NCBI RefSeq assembly: GCF_014084105.1
Contig: NZ_CP048289.1
Span: 3,853,922 to 3,917,921 of the forward strand
Length of the DNA stretch: 64,000 bases
From: Streptacidiphilus sp. P02-A3a
Lineage (GTDB): Bacteria; Actinomycetota; Actinomycetes; Streptomycetales; Streptomycetaceae
Direction: 5' to 3'
This document shows, one piece after another, positions 34,277-42,487 of the stretch. Position numbers and translations under genes: made by a program. Every line of letters begins with the position of its first letter. Position 1 is the stretch's first letter. The notes beneath the pieces were generated by a model. It had not been told where the DNA came from, ran no database searches, and saw only the letters and a list, made by a program, of their open reading frames with translations.

Positions 34277-35353
34277 GTGACCGTGGAATTCAGCCTCTTC
34301 TACTTCGCCGCCGACGGCGACGCCCCACCGCCCGACCGTTACCGACTGCTCCTGGAAGGCGCACGCTTCGCCGACAGCCACGGCTTCAGCGCGCTGTGGA
34401 TACCGGAACGCCACTTCCACCGCTTCGGCGGCCTGTACCCCAACCCGGCCGTCGCCGCCGCCGCGGTGGCCACCGTCACCGACCGGCTCGCCATCCGGGC
34501 CGGCAGTGTGGTCGCCCCCCTGCACCACCCCCTGCGGATCGCCGAGGAGTGGTCCATGGTGGACAACCTCTCCGGTGGCCGCGCCGGGGTCTCCCTCGCC
34601 GCAGGATGGAACGAAACCGACTTCGTACTCCGCCCGGGAGCCTTCGACGACCGCCAGCGCCACCTCGCCGAGGCCGCCGACACCCTCCGCGGACTGTGGC
34701 GCGGCGAGAGCCTGACCGGCAGCTACGCCGACGGCAGGACCGCCCAGTACCAGGTCTTCCCACGCCCGGTACAGAACGAGATCCCGCTGTGGATCACCAG
34801 CGGCGGCACCACCGAGACCTTCCGGCTGGCGGGCCGACTGCGGGCCTCGGTACTGACCCACCTGGTAAGGCAGGACCTCGCCGCCCTGGCCGAGAAGACC
34901 GCCGCCTACCGGCACGCGCTGGCCGCCACCGGCACCGCCTGGCCAGGTCACGTCACGCTGATGCTGCACAGCTACCTCGACCAGGACCCCGACACCGCCC
35001 GGCAGCGGCTGCGCGAACCCCTGGAGCGCTACCTCAGCCACTCGCTCGACCTGACCCAGTCCGCGGTCCGCCGCGGCGCCCACGGCACCGACCTGACCCG
35101 GACACCGGACCGCCACATCCGTTTCCTGCTCCGCCAAGCCCGCGACCGCTACCTCACCGGCGCGGGCCTGTTCGGCACCGCCGAACAGGCCCGGCCCATG
35201 GTGGAACAGGCCCGCGCGGCCGGCGTCGACGAGATCGCCTGCCTGATCGACTTCGGGGTCCCGGTGGACCACGTACTGGAGGGACTGGAGCAACTGGACC
35301 GACTACGACGACTGTGCGCCGAGCCCGCGGACCACCCGGCGCGACCCCGATGA
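34277..35353 (+). CDS. luciferase-like FMN monooxygenase, BtrO/MupA-type
   Basis: 358 residues from GTG 34277. Begins VEFSLFYFAADGDAPP, then GFSALWIPERHFHRFGGLYP, IRAGSVVAPLHHPLRIAEEW, LAAGWNETDFVLRPGAF and LWITSGGTTETFRLAGRL. This is the FMN-dependent LLM subfamily that hydroxylates ACP-bound acyl chains (butirosin BtrO, mupirocin MupA-like). Together with ligase, ACP and decarboxylase it suggests alpha-hydroxylation of an amino-acyl-ACP. No dedicated flavin reductase is visible in the cluster. Confidence 0.9.
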   Translation: MTVEFSLFYFAADGDAPPPDRYRLLLEGARFADSHGFSALWIPERHFHRFGGLYPNPAVAAAAVATVTDRLAIRAGSVVAPLHHPLRIAEEWSMVDNLSGGRAGVSLAAGWNETDFVLRPGAFDDRQRHLAEAADTLRGLWRGESLTGSYADGRTAQYQVFPRPVQNEIPLWITSGGTTETFRLAGRLRASVLTHLVRQDLAALAEKTAAYRHALAATGTAWPGHVTLMLHSYLDQDPDTARQRLREPLERYLSHSLDLTQSAVRRGAHGTDLTRTPDRHIRFLLRQARDRYLTGAGLFGTAEQARPMVEQARAAGVDEIACLIDFGVPVDHVLEGLEQLDRLRRLCAEPADHPARPR

Positions 35354-36414
35354 GCGGCCCGGACGGCCTGAGCGGCCTGGACGACCTGGACGACGGACTG
35401 CCCGTCGGCCACCTGGACTGCTCCACCAGCACCTACAGCCGGATGCTGCGCGGCCTGGGCCTGGACGCCAGAGTCCTCGGTGACGACCTCGGGTACCGCT
35501 ACCTCGCCCGCCGCGACGTCTGGCCGATCGAGTCCATGCTGACCAGCGGCAGGACGCACGAGGAGGCCATCCACAGCTGGTACGGCATCCGCGCCCGCCA
35601 ACTGCACCACCCCGGGCCGCAGGCCGCCTGGGACCACATCCGCGCGGTCGTCGACGACGGCCGGACCGCGGTCGTGAGCATCGACCTCCACGACTGGCCC
35701 CGTTCCAGCTTCCGCAACCTGCGCCACTACCCGCACCGCGTGGTGGTCGCCGGCCACCGCCACGACCAGGCACTGATCCTGGACGGTCGCGGCGACCGGC
35801 GCCTGATCCAGTGGATGCCGATGGCCGACATCAGCGCCGCGATGGCCTCACCCGGTCTGCTGTCCGCCGACGGCACCTACGACGGACGCCACGTCACGGT
35901 CGACCTGCCCTACCCGGACCCGCACCGGCCGCCGCCACCATCGCAACGCTACGCACAGGCGCTGACCGGCGCGGTCGCCCGCTACCTGCACCCGGCCGAC
36001 ACCGGCGAACCGACCGGCTGGACCGCCATGGAGGCATTCTGCCAAGACCTCAACAGCTACGCGCGGGCACTGTCCGAACTGCCGGACGAGCGGACGATAC
36101 CCGGGATCACCTTCTTCGGCTCACTGGCCACCCAACGACTGTTCAACGCGCTCCTGACCGAACTGGCGGGCGAGCAGACCGGCACCGACCTCACCGCCTG
36201 CGCCGAGGCGTTCCGCGAGGCGGCGGCAGCCTGGCAGCGCTGCTACCACGTCCTTCTCTTCGGCTTCCACGCTGGCCGGGACATGGCCGGGCTGCTGCAA
36301 CGGGTCTCCGTCCGGGTCACCGAGCGGGCCCTCAAGGAACGATCCCTCATCGAACAGATCGACCGGACCCTGCGCCGCAACGGACTGATGGAACTGAAAG
36401 GACCACCCGCATGA
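35350..36414 (+). CDS. BtrH-like acyltransferase
   Basis: 354 residues from ATG 35350, overlapping the LLM stop. GLPVGHLDCSTSTYSRMLRG (Cys24) and, later, YPHRVVVAGHRHDQALILDG give the Cys...His arrangement of the BtrH N-terminal domain, a papain-like fold. BtrH in butirosin moves the acyl group from its carrier protein to the aminoglycoside amine. By analogy this enzyme would release the amino-acyl-ACP onto an amine or alcohol of the cluster scaffold. The C-terminal half (EAFCQDLNSYARALSELPDE) is helical and typical for the family in length. Confidence 0.8.
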   Translation: MSGPDGLSGLDDLDDGLPVGHLDCSTSTYSRMLRGLGLDARVLGDDLGYRYLARRDVWPIESMLTSGRTHEEAIHSWYGIRARQLHHPGPQAAWDHIRAVVDDGRTAVVSIDLHDWPRSSFRNLRHYPHRVVVAGHRHDQALILDGRGDRRLIQWMPMADISAAMASPGLLSADGTYDGRHVTVDLPYPDPHRPPPPSQRYAQALTGAVARYLHPADTGEPTGWTAMEAFCQDLNSYARALSELPDERTIPGITFFGSLATQRLFNALLTELAGEQTGTDLTACAEAFREAAAAWQRCYHVLLFGFHAGRDMAGLLQRVSVRVTERALKERSLIEQIDRTLRRNGLMELKGPPA

Positions 36415-37256
36415 GCACCGACGCCCCGGCCCGCACGCAGGCGGCCTACCACCAACGGCTCTACGGCGCCCTGCTCGACGCGCGGACCACCCCCGCCACC
36501 CCCGCGCCCGACCGCCGCACGCTCAAGGGCCTGGACCAGATGGGCCACTTCGGCGACGCCGGCTGCGCCCTGATCGCCCGGAGCCTGGAACCCCTGGCGG
36601 GCCGCCCGGTGAACCTGCTGGAACTCGGCAGCGGCTTCGGCGGAGCCCTGCGCGGAGTCCTCACCGAACTGGCTGGAACCCTCGACGTCCAGCTGGCCGT
36701 CGGAGCCGAACTGGTCCTGGAACACTGCCGGGTCGCCGCCGCCCTGGCCGACCCCGCCACGACCGGGACCACCGCGGCCTGCATGTCCGTCAGCGCCCTC
36801 GGCTTCCGCGACCAGGCATTCGACGCGGTCTTCGCCACCGGCTCCGTCTCACACTTCCCCGACATGGCGCGGACACTGCACGAGGCCTACAGAGTCCTCA
36901 GACCCGGCGGCCTGCTCACCTTCGTGGAGGAGGTGAGCCTGCACAGCGCCCCGGTCTCCGCGGAGTTCCGCAGCTGCCACCCACCGGACGTCTTCTTCAG
37001 CTCCTCCCCACAGGAACGACACGGGCAACTCGAAGCGGCCGGCTTCGTCGACATCCACGTCACCGCCCTCGGCCCCTGGGCCGCGCGGCTGCTCCAGCAA
37101 CGGCTCCTCGCCCTGCGCATCTACCGCGACAGCGCCGACGAGGTCTACGGACGCGAACAGACCGGGGAGATCATGCGCACCCTGGCCGCAGCGCAACGGG
37201 AGATCGCCGCCCAAGCGGTGCACCCCGTCCAGGTGACCGCGCGGCGTCCGGGCTGA
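36411..37256 (+). CDS. SAM-dependent methyltransferase
   Basis: 281 residues from ATG 36411 (ATGA overlap). Class I fold: motif I NLLELGSGFGGALRGVLTE, post-I region VGAELVLEHCRVAAAL, motif II-like FDAVFATGSVSHFPDMAR and motif III AYRVLRPGGLLTFVEEVSL. No membrane segment. It would O-, N- or C-methylate a sugar or the acyl part. Its place next to BtrH and a glycosyltransferase suggests late tailoring. Confidence 0.9.
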   Translation: MSTDAPARTQAAYHQRLYGALLDARTTPATPAPDRRTLKGLDQMGHFGDAGCALIARSLEPLAGRPVNLLELGSGFGGALRGVLTELAGTLDVQLAVGAELVLEHCRVAAALADPATTGTTAACMSVSALGFRDQAFDAVFATGSVSHFPDMARTLHEAYRVLRPGGLLTFVEEVSLHSAPVSAEFRSCHPPDVFFSSSPQERHGQLEAAGFVDIHVTALGPWAARLLQQRLLALRIYRDSADEVYGREQTGEIMRTLAAAQREIAAQAVHPVQVTARRPG

Positions 37257-37292
37257 CCCACCCGCGACCGGCGAACCCACAGGAGGACCAGC

Positions 37293-38447
37293 GTGCAACG
37301 CATGGACGACCCGTTCACCACCCAGGGATGGGAACACCGGACGGTATGGACCGCGCCGCCCGTCCGGCCCCCGCAGTGGTTCGCGGCCCGGTCGGACACC
37401 GGCCCGCGAAAAGCGGCGGTACTGGCCGGCATGGTGCGATCACCGGCCGCCGGCCGCACCGCCCCGCACGCCCTCATGCAGTTCACCGACGTGGCACTGG
37501 AACACCTGCGCCGCAACGGCTACGACGTCATGGTCGTCGACCCGATGGACGGCGGGGCCCAGCCGGACCGGCCGATCCACCTGATCATCTGCGAACTGCT
37601 CGCCTACGACGCGGTGCTCCCGGCGCTGGTACCCCAGGGACGCGCGGTGTGGCTGGGCACCCGCCCGCACTGGGCCGTGGAGAGCCGCGCGGTGGCACGC
37701 CGCTGCGCCGAAGTGGCGGCCAAACGGGGCTTCCAACCCTTCGTCCCGCCATGGGAACTGGGGGAGGGCAACCGCGGCGCCGACTCCGCCTCGGCGGTGC
37801 TGGCCTGTGACGGCGGCTCCTACCAGGGGAGGGCGGACCTGGTGGACGAGGTGGGCAACTCCTACCTGCGCAATCTGGCCCTGCTGCCGCTGCCGGACCG
37901 GCGCGGGCGGGGCTTCGCCTGGATCGGGACCGGCTCCCTGGTCCGCAAGGGCATGGACCTGACCCTGGAGGTCTTCGCGCAGCTGCCCGAACTGCGGGTA
38001 CACCTGATGGCGCCGCTGCACTGGGCCGACCAACGCGCCTTCGTCTGGCACTTCCGTGAGGAACTGTTCCACCTGGACAACGTGGTACCGGTCGGCTACG
38101 TACTGCCCGGCTCCCCGGCCTGGCGCGAGATGCTGGAGCACAACAGCTTCGTCCTGCTGCCCTCGTGCGCCGAAGGACGGGCGGGCGCCCTGCTGGACGG
38201 CATGGTCAACGGGCTGATCCCGATCGCCACCCGCGCCTGTGGGGTGGCGATCGAGCAGTGCGGCGGTATCACGATCGAGGACACCACCACCGGGGCGCTG
38301 CGGACCGCGGTCGAGACCGCCGCGGCGCTGCCGGAAGCCGAACTGCGTGACCGCTCCGCCGCCGCCCGCGCCTACGCGCTGAAGGAGCACTCCACCCAGC
38401 GGCTGGCCGACCGGGTCAGGCGCAGCCTGACCGGGCTGATCCGATGA
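37293..38447 (+). CDS. glycosyltransferase, GT-B fold
   Basis: 384 residues from GTG 37293, with ACAGGAGG upstream. The C-terminal donor half reads FAWIGTGSLVRKGMDLTLEV, LFHLDNVVPVGYVLPG and LLPSCAEGRAGALLDGMVNG. The last matches the EG-x-G/E-type sugar-binding loop of family 4 and related enzymes. The N-terminal half is divergent. Third glycosyltransferase of the cluster, so a product with up to three sugars is possible. The stop overlaps the next ATG. Confidence 0.75.
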   Translation: MQRMDDPFTTQGWEHRTVWTAPPVRPPQWFAARSDTGPRKAAVLAGMVRSPAAGRTAPHALMQFTDVALEHLRRNGYDVMVVDPMDGGAQPDRPIHLIICELLAYDAVLPALVPQGRAVWLGTRPHWAVESRAVARRCAEVAAKRGFQPFVPPWELGEGNRGADSASAVLACDGGSYQGRADLVDEVGNSYLRNLALLPLPDRRGRGFAWIGTGSLVRKGMDLTLEVFAQLPELRVHLMAPLHWADQRAFVWHFREELFHLDNVVPVGYVLPGSPAWREMLEHNSFVLLPSCAEGRAGALLDGMVNGLIPIATRACGVAIEQCGGITIEDTTTGALRTAVETAAALPEAELRDRSAAARAYALKEHSTQRLADRVRRSLTGLIR

Positions 38448-39424
38448 CCCCGGCGCCGGGACTCCCCGCCGACCGGGGCTACTTCGCCGACGACCCGGTC
38501 ACCGTGCGGCGCCGCCTCGTGTCGCTGGCGTCCTCACGCACACGGACCCCACTGGCGCTGGTCCCGTTGTCGCGGCGCAACCACCGCGTCTGGCGGGTGC
38601 ACTGGACGGCGCACCGGGCGGAAATCGTCAAACTGGTCTGCGGCAGCACCATGACCGAGGTGCGGGCCGCCGCCAAGTGGCTGGCCCACGAAGTCCAGGT
38701 ACTGGACCACCTCCAGAAAGCCGGGGGCAGCGCCTACGGGGTCACCGACTTCGGACAGGAACTCGCCACCCCGATAGTGACCTGGGCCACCGTCGGCGTG
38801 GCCGAGGGCTGCCGCGCCAGCGTCCTGCTCCGCAAGGTCTGCCAGGACGAGTCGGAGGCACTCGACCTGTGCCTGCGCATCCTCTACCGCCTCGCCGAAC
38901 TGCACCGCGTGCCGCTGGACGGGTTCACCGACCTCGACCCCACCGACCGGACGACCCTGGACCGCCCCCTGCACCGGCAGCACCTGCCCGAGAGCGGCAC
39001 CGCTCGACGCACCGTCGCCCAACTGGCCCTGGCACGGGCGACCGCACCAAGGCTCGCGCTGTGCCACGGCGACGCCTCACTGCACAACATCCTCGTCTCG
39101 CCGCGGCAAGTCGCCCTGATCGACTGGGCCTACGCCCGCGCGGACCTGCCCAGCCTGGACCTGGCCCCGCTGTTCGTCTGGCTGGCCCAGCACACCCCCG
39201 ACGCCGCAGCCTGCCTACGGCTGGCCGCCGAACTGCCCACCGCCTACCGCGACTCGGGAACCGACCCGCAGACGGCACTGCCCGCCCAACTGGCCCGGAT
39301 CCTGCTCCAGTGGTCCGCGTGGCGCGGACCGCGCTACGCCCGGACGGCGGCCCGCGTGGCACGCGCCCGGACCGCGACCGAATCGATCACCGAACTGTGC
39401 ACCGGCCTGCGGCGACCGACATGA
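38444..39424 (+). CDS. aminoglycoside-phosphotransferase-family kinase (canonical motifs)
   Basis: 326 residues from ATG 38444. The catalytic loop LALCHGDASLHNILVSPRQV (about 205) has the canonical HGDxxxxN, and VALIDWAYARADLPSLDLA carries the metal-binding Asp. An N-lobe Lys is in AEIVKLVCGS. It phosphorylates a hydroxyl, possibly on a sugar or prenyl alcohol, or the product itself for resistance. It precedes the degenerate prenyl synthase gene by 36 nt. Confidence 0.85.
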   Translation: MTPAPGLPADRGYFADDPVTVRRRLVSLASSRTRTPLALVPLSRRNHRVWRVHWTAHRAEIVKLVCGSTMTEVRAAAKWLAHEVQVLDHLQKAGGSAYGVTDFGQELATPIVTWATVGVAEGCRASVLLRKVCQDESEALDLCLRILYRLAELHRVPLDGFTDLDPTDRTTLDRPLHRQHLPESGTARRTVAQLALARATAPRLALCHGDASLHNILVSPRQVALIDWAYARADLPSLDLAPLFVWLAQHTPDAAACLRLAAELPTAYRDSGTDPQTALPAQLARILLQWSAWRGPRYARTAARVARARTATESITELCTGLRRPT

Positions 39425-39460
39425 GCGCCGCAGGACCGCCCCGTGAGGAGCAGAACTGAC

Positions 39461-40429
39461 ATGACGACCACCCTGCCGCTCTTGGCCGATGTCGAATCCG
39501 AGACGCTCGCCGCCGAACTGCGGACGCAGCTGGCGACCGTCGACGCGATGATCGACAGGGCCGCGGACTCCAAGAACGCGCTCTTCTCCGGCAACACAAA
39601 GCACCTTGCGAACGCCACCGGCCAGCGGGTCCGCCCCGTGCTGCTGCTGCTCGCGGCCCGATTCGGCCAAGCCGACAACGAGGCGGTGGTGCCCTGCGCC
39701 GTGGCCTGCGAGCTGGCCCACATCGCCGCCAGATGCCACGAGGACATCGCGGAGGAGGAGACGGGCGCCGTGGTCCCGGCCGCCGCCCGCTGGGCCAACT
39801 CCTCCGTGATCCTCACCGGCGACTACCTCTTCCTCCAGGCCGCCCGGATCGGCCTGACCATGAGCGAGGAGGTCAGTGCCGTCTACACCGCGGCCGTGAC
39901 CCGCCAGGTCATCGGCCAACTGGCGCAGACCGTGGGCCCCCTGCCCGGAGAGGACGCCCTCGACCACTACCGCAGGGCGGTCGCCGACAAGACCGCCGGC
40001 CTCACCGAGGCATGCTGCCGACTGGGCGCCCTGCTGTCCGGCGCGGACACCCCGGTCGCCGACGCCCTGGCAGCCTACGGTCGACACATCGGCACCGCCC
40101 TGCACTTCACCGGCGACCTCCTCGACACCGCGTCCGGCGCCACCCTGCGCGAAGGCAGCCGCCCACTGCCCGTGCTCCACGCGCGCGCCTGCGCGGGGGA
40201 CGCCGACAGCCGACTGCTGCGACTGCTCGACGCCGACCTCAGCAACGACCGCGAGCAGCTGGCCGAGGCGCTCGAACTGCTGCACGCGCACCAGGCGATG
40301 GACCGCGCCCGCGCGGACCAGCGGCAGCACGTCGAGGCAGCAATCGAAGCGCTGGCACCGCTGCCCGAGGTACCGGCCAAACAGGCACTCCAGCAGGTGG
40401 CGAAGAACATCCTCGCCTGGGCCGACTGA
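39461..40429 (+). CDS. prenyl diphosphate synthase homologue with altered active site (IDS2)
   Basis: 322 residues from ATG 39461 with GAGGAG upstream; the frame also opens at GTG 39443. It aligns over its length with IDS1 (both have GDYLFLQAARIG and the ADKT...ACCRLGAL block). However, GGKRFRP is changed to ATGQRVRP (Lys55 to Gln), the first Asp-rich motif DDVMD to EDIAE, the following Arg pair is lost, and DDLID becomes GDLLD. It should bind IPP and magnesium-diphosphate poorly if at all. It may be a non-catalytic partner of IDS1, as in heteromeric prenyl synthases, or repurposed. Last gene of the long operon. Confidence 0.9.
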   Translation: MTTTLPLLADVESETLAAELRTQLATVDAMIDRAADSKNALFSGNTKHLANATGQRVRPVLLLLAARFGQADNEAVVPCAVACELAHIAARCHEDIAEEETGAVVPAAARWANSSVILTGDYLFLQAARIGLTMSEEVSAVYTAAVTRQVIGQLAQTVGPLPGEDALDHYRRAVADKTAGLTEACCRLGALLSGADTPVADALAAYGRHIGTALHFTGDLLDTASGATLREGSRPLPVLHARACAGDADSRLLRLLDADLSNDREQLAEALELLHAHQAMDRARADQRQHVEAAIEALAPLPEVPAKQALQQVAKNILAWAD

Positions 40430-40474
40430 AACCCGCCCCGGCCTTCACCCGCCTCGCCGCTCCGCGCGATGTCC

Positions 40475-40486
40475 TATCCTGTCCGC
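40475..40486 (+). promoter_or_regulatory. -10 element immediately before a start codon (leaderless)
   Basis: TATCCT at 40475-40480 ends 6 nt before ATG 40487, placing the transcription start at or next to the start codon. There is no Shine-Dalgarno. No consensus -35 is seen. Confidence 0.45.
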
Positions 40487-40933
40487 ATGGACACCGGGGC
40501 GGGCGACAGGACAGTGCAGGCCGCCCAGGCACTCCGCACCGGGGTCAACCAGATCTCGCGCAGGCTCCGCTCCGAACGCCCCGAGGAAACGGTCAGCCTG
40601 GTGAAGCTGACCCTCCTGGAACGCCTGCACAAGGGCGGACCGACGACACCGCGCGACCTGGCCGTGGAACAACGGGTGCAACCCCAGTCGCTCACACGGG
40701 TCCTGCTCTCCCTGGAACAGGACGACTTCATCACCCGCACCCGCAGCGAGGCCGACCGGCGTCAGCACCTGGTGGGCATCACCCACCGAGGCATGGCGGT
40801 GCTCGGCAAGGAGCGGGAACGCCGCGAGGCATGGCTCGCCCGGTCGATGTCGGCCCTGCTGACCCCGACCGAAGTCGAACTGCTGCGCCTGGCAGGCGCC
40901 CTGATGGAGCGCCTGGCCGCCTTCGACGGCTGA
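40487..40933 (+). CDS. MarR-family transcriptional regulator (cluster)
   Basis: 148 residues from ATG 40487. Winged helix: VKLTLLERLHKGGPTTPRDL, then QRVQPQSLTRVLLSLEQDDF and ITRTRSEADRRQHLVGITHR, the DRR-containing wing. C-terminal dimer helices follow. A MarR repressor, normally released by a small ligand or the pathway product. It is the last gene before the right-hand IS elements and the only regulator inside the cluster. It is apparently translated from a leaderless transcript. Confidence 0.9.
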   Translation: MDTGAGDRTVQAAQALRTGVNQISRRLRSERPEETVSLVKLTLLERLHKGGPTTPRDLAVEQRVQPQSLTRVLLSLEQDDFITRTRSEADRRQHLVGITHRGMAVLGKERERREAWLARSMSALLTPTEVELLRLAGALMERLAAFDG

Positions 40934-41148
40934 ACCCGACGCGTCGGCCTGCAACGTGGTCATCCACGATCAAGGCATCAGTGTGTGGGTGAACCGTGCC
41001 AACGCCGCTGAGGTCTCCGACGAACGCGCAGCCCTGCGCGGCAGCCCGGTTGAGCGTCCGACGGGGCGACACGGGGGTTTTCCTCTTCCGTACCCGTCAG
41101 CCAGCGTGCGGTAATGGGACGGTGAAGGACAGTCCGGGGATCAGACGT

Positions 41149-41484
41149 ATGGGCGCGGTGCCAAGCCGTGCGCGGGGCGGGTTCACCTTGCACTTCGCGG
41201 TGTGGTTGGCCGCGGGATTCGTGGTCACGCTGGTGCTCGCCGCGGTGACCTCGTTGACGCTGTTGCACCAGGGAACCAACAGTCGGCTCGGGGACATCCG
41301 CGATCACCTGGAACCCGCGTCGTTCTCGGTGTCCGAGTTGTCTCGGGCGGTCAGGCAGGAGGAGTACGACCGCGATGCCTACCAGGTCAGCAAGAGCCCG
41401 GAGTTGCTGACCGATTGGCACGCGCAGGCCGCGATCGTGGCCCGACAGATGATCATCCTGAGCCAGCTGGCGCCCGACATGTGA
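41149..41484 (+). CDS. short membrane sensor-like protein, probably truncated
   Basis: 111 residues from ATG 41149. A basic N-terminus is followed by one membrane helix (FAVWLAAGFVVTLVLAAVTS) and a helical extracellular segment (SFSVSELSRAVRQEEYDRDA, then LTDWHAQAAIVARQMIIL). This resembles the start of a sensor kinase or chemoreceptor-type input domain, but no second membrane helix, HAMP or kinase follows. The gene stops 35-60 nt before the inferred left end of the next IS, so a longer gene was probably cut. Confidence 0.5.
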   Translation: MGAVPSRARGGFTLHFAVWLAAGFVVTLVLAAVTSLTLLHQGTNSRLGDIRDHLEPASFSVSELSRAVRQEEYDRDAYQVSKSPELLTDWHAQAAIVARQMIILSQLAPDM

Positions 41485-41519
41485 GGTTCCCCCGCTGTGC
41501 GGGAGATGCGATTAGCTGG

Positions 41520-42342
41520 TCAGAACAGGTTGACGGGGTTCCAGAGGGCGGTATGTGACAATCTGTCCAAGTTCTGGTCACTCAATGGTGTGGGCTTGCC
41601 TCCAAGGCCGCTGTGTGGCGCCTCGGGTGGTGGTGGGCTGGCGGGGTGAGTGGACGCAGGGGTTACCCGAGCGATTTGACGGATGAGCGGTGGGCGCTGA
41701 TCGAGCCGGTGATCACCGCCTGGAAGGCGGCTCACCCCTCGGTGAGCGGCCATCAGGGCCGGTATCCGATAAGGGAGATCGTCAACGCCATCTTCTACCA
41801 GGGCCGGAGCGGCTGCCCGTGGTCCTACTTGCCCGGTGACCTGCCGCCGCCCGGCGCGGTCAAGTACTACTTCTACGCCTGGCGCAACGACGGCACCACC
41901 GAGGCGATCCACGAACTCCTGCGCTGCCAGGTCCGCGAATGGGCCGGGCGGACCGAGGATCCGAGCCTGGTGGTGCTCGACACCCAGAGCCTGCACGCCG
42001 CCGCCGGCGTGCCTGCCACCACGACCGGCCGCGACGCGGCGAAGAAGGTACCGGGCAGGAAGCGCGGACTGGCCGTTGACATCCTCGGACTGGTCATCGC
42101 GGTGATCGTGGCGGCCGGCAGCGTCCACGACAACGCCATCGGCACCGCCCTGCTGGACAAGGTCGCCATCAGCGCCCCCTCTGTCCGCAAGGCGCTGGTG
42201 GACCAGGGGTTCAAGAAGACCGTCGTCACCCACGGTGCCGCTATGGGCGTCACGGTGGACATCGTCGAGCGCAACCCCGGCCAGGAGGGCTTCGTTCCCC
42301 AGCCGATCCGCTGGAGAGTGGAGCAGACCAACGGGACCCTGA
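41520..42342 (+). mobile_element. second IS5-type element, truncated at its 3' end by IS copy 2
   Basis: The left boundary is approximate; the first terminal-repeat-like sequence is around 41520. It encodes a transposase related to, but clearly different from, the flanking IS. Its sequence ends exactly where the left inverted repeat of IS copy 2 begins (42343), so the right end is missing and the element is dead. Confidence 0.65.
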
Positions 42343-42404
42343 GAAGCCGTTGCTCTATCGATCATGGTGGGTGTCAGTTCGACTGGGATGACACGGTCGA
42401 ATGA
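41646..42404 (+). pseudogene. IS5-family transposase, C-terminus replaced by adjacent IS sequence
   Basis: From GTG 41646 (or 41613) it reads YPSDLTDERWALIEPVITAW, AIFYQGRSGCPWSYLPGDLP, the first catalytic Asp in VVLDTQSLHAAAG, GRKRGLAVDILGLVIAVIV and the Glu in WRVEQTNGTL. Immediately after the Glu helix the frame enters IS copy 2 and ends with 19 foreign residues (SRCSIDHGGCQFDWDD...). About 35 C-terminal residues are lost. The insertion or rearrangement joint is at 42342/42343. Confidence 0.8.
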
Positions 42405-42487
42405 TCGGCGGCGTACGCGCGCATAAGGGCAGGGCCTCCGAGGCAGTGCGAAGTTGTTGAAGCCAAGCACACGCCCAGGAGGCCCTG

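Noticed and set aside
34248..34280. 10-codon ORF overlapping the ACAD stop (MKDHRPGPRE)
   Set aside because: Too short, Arg/Pro-rich, and explained by the spacer before the LLM gene.
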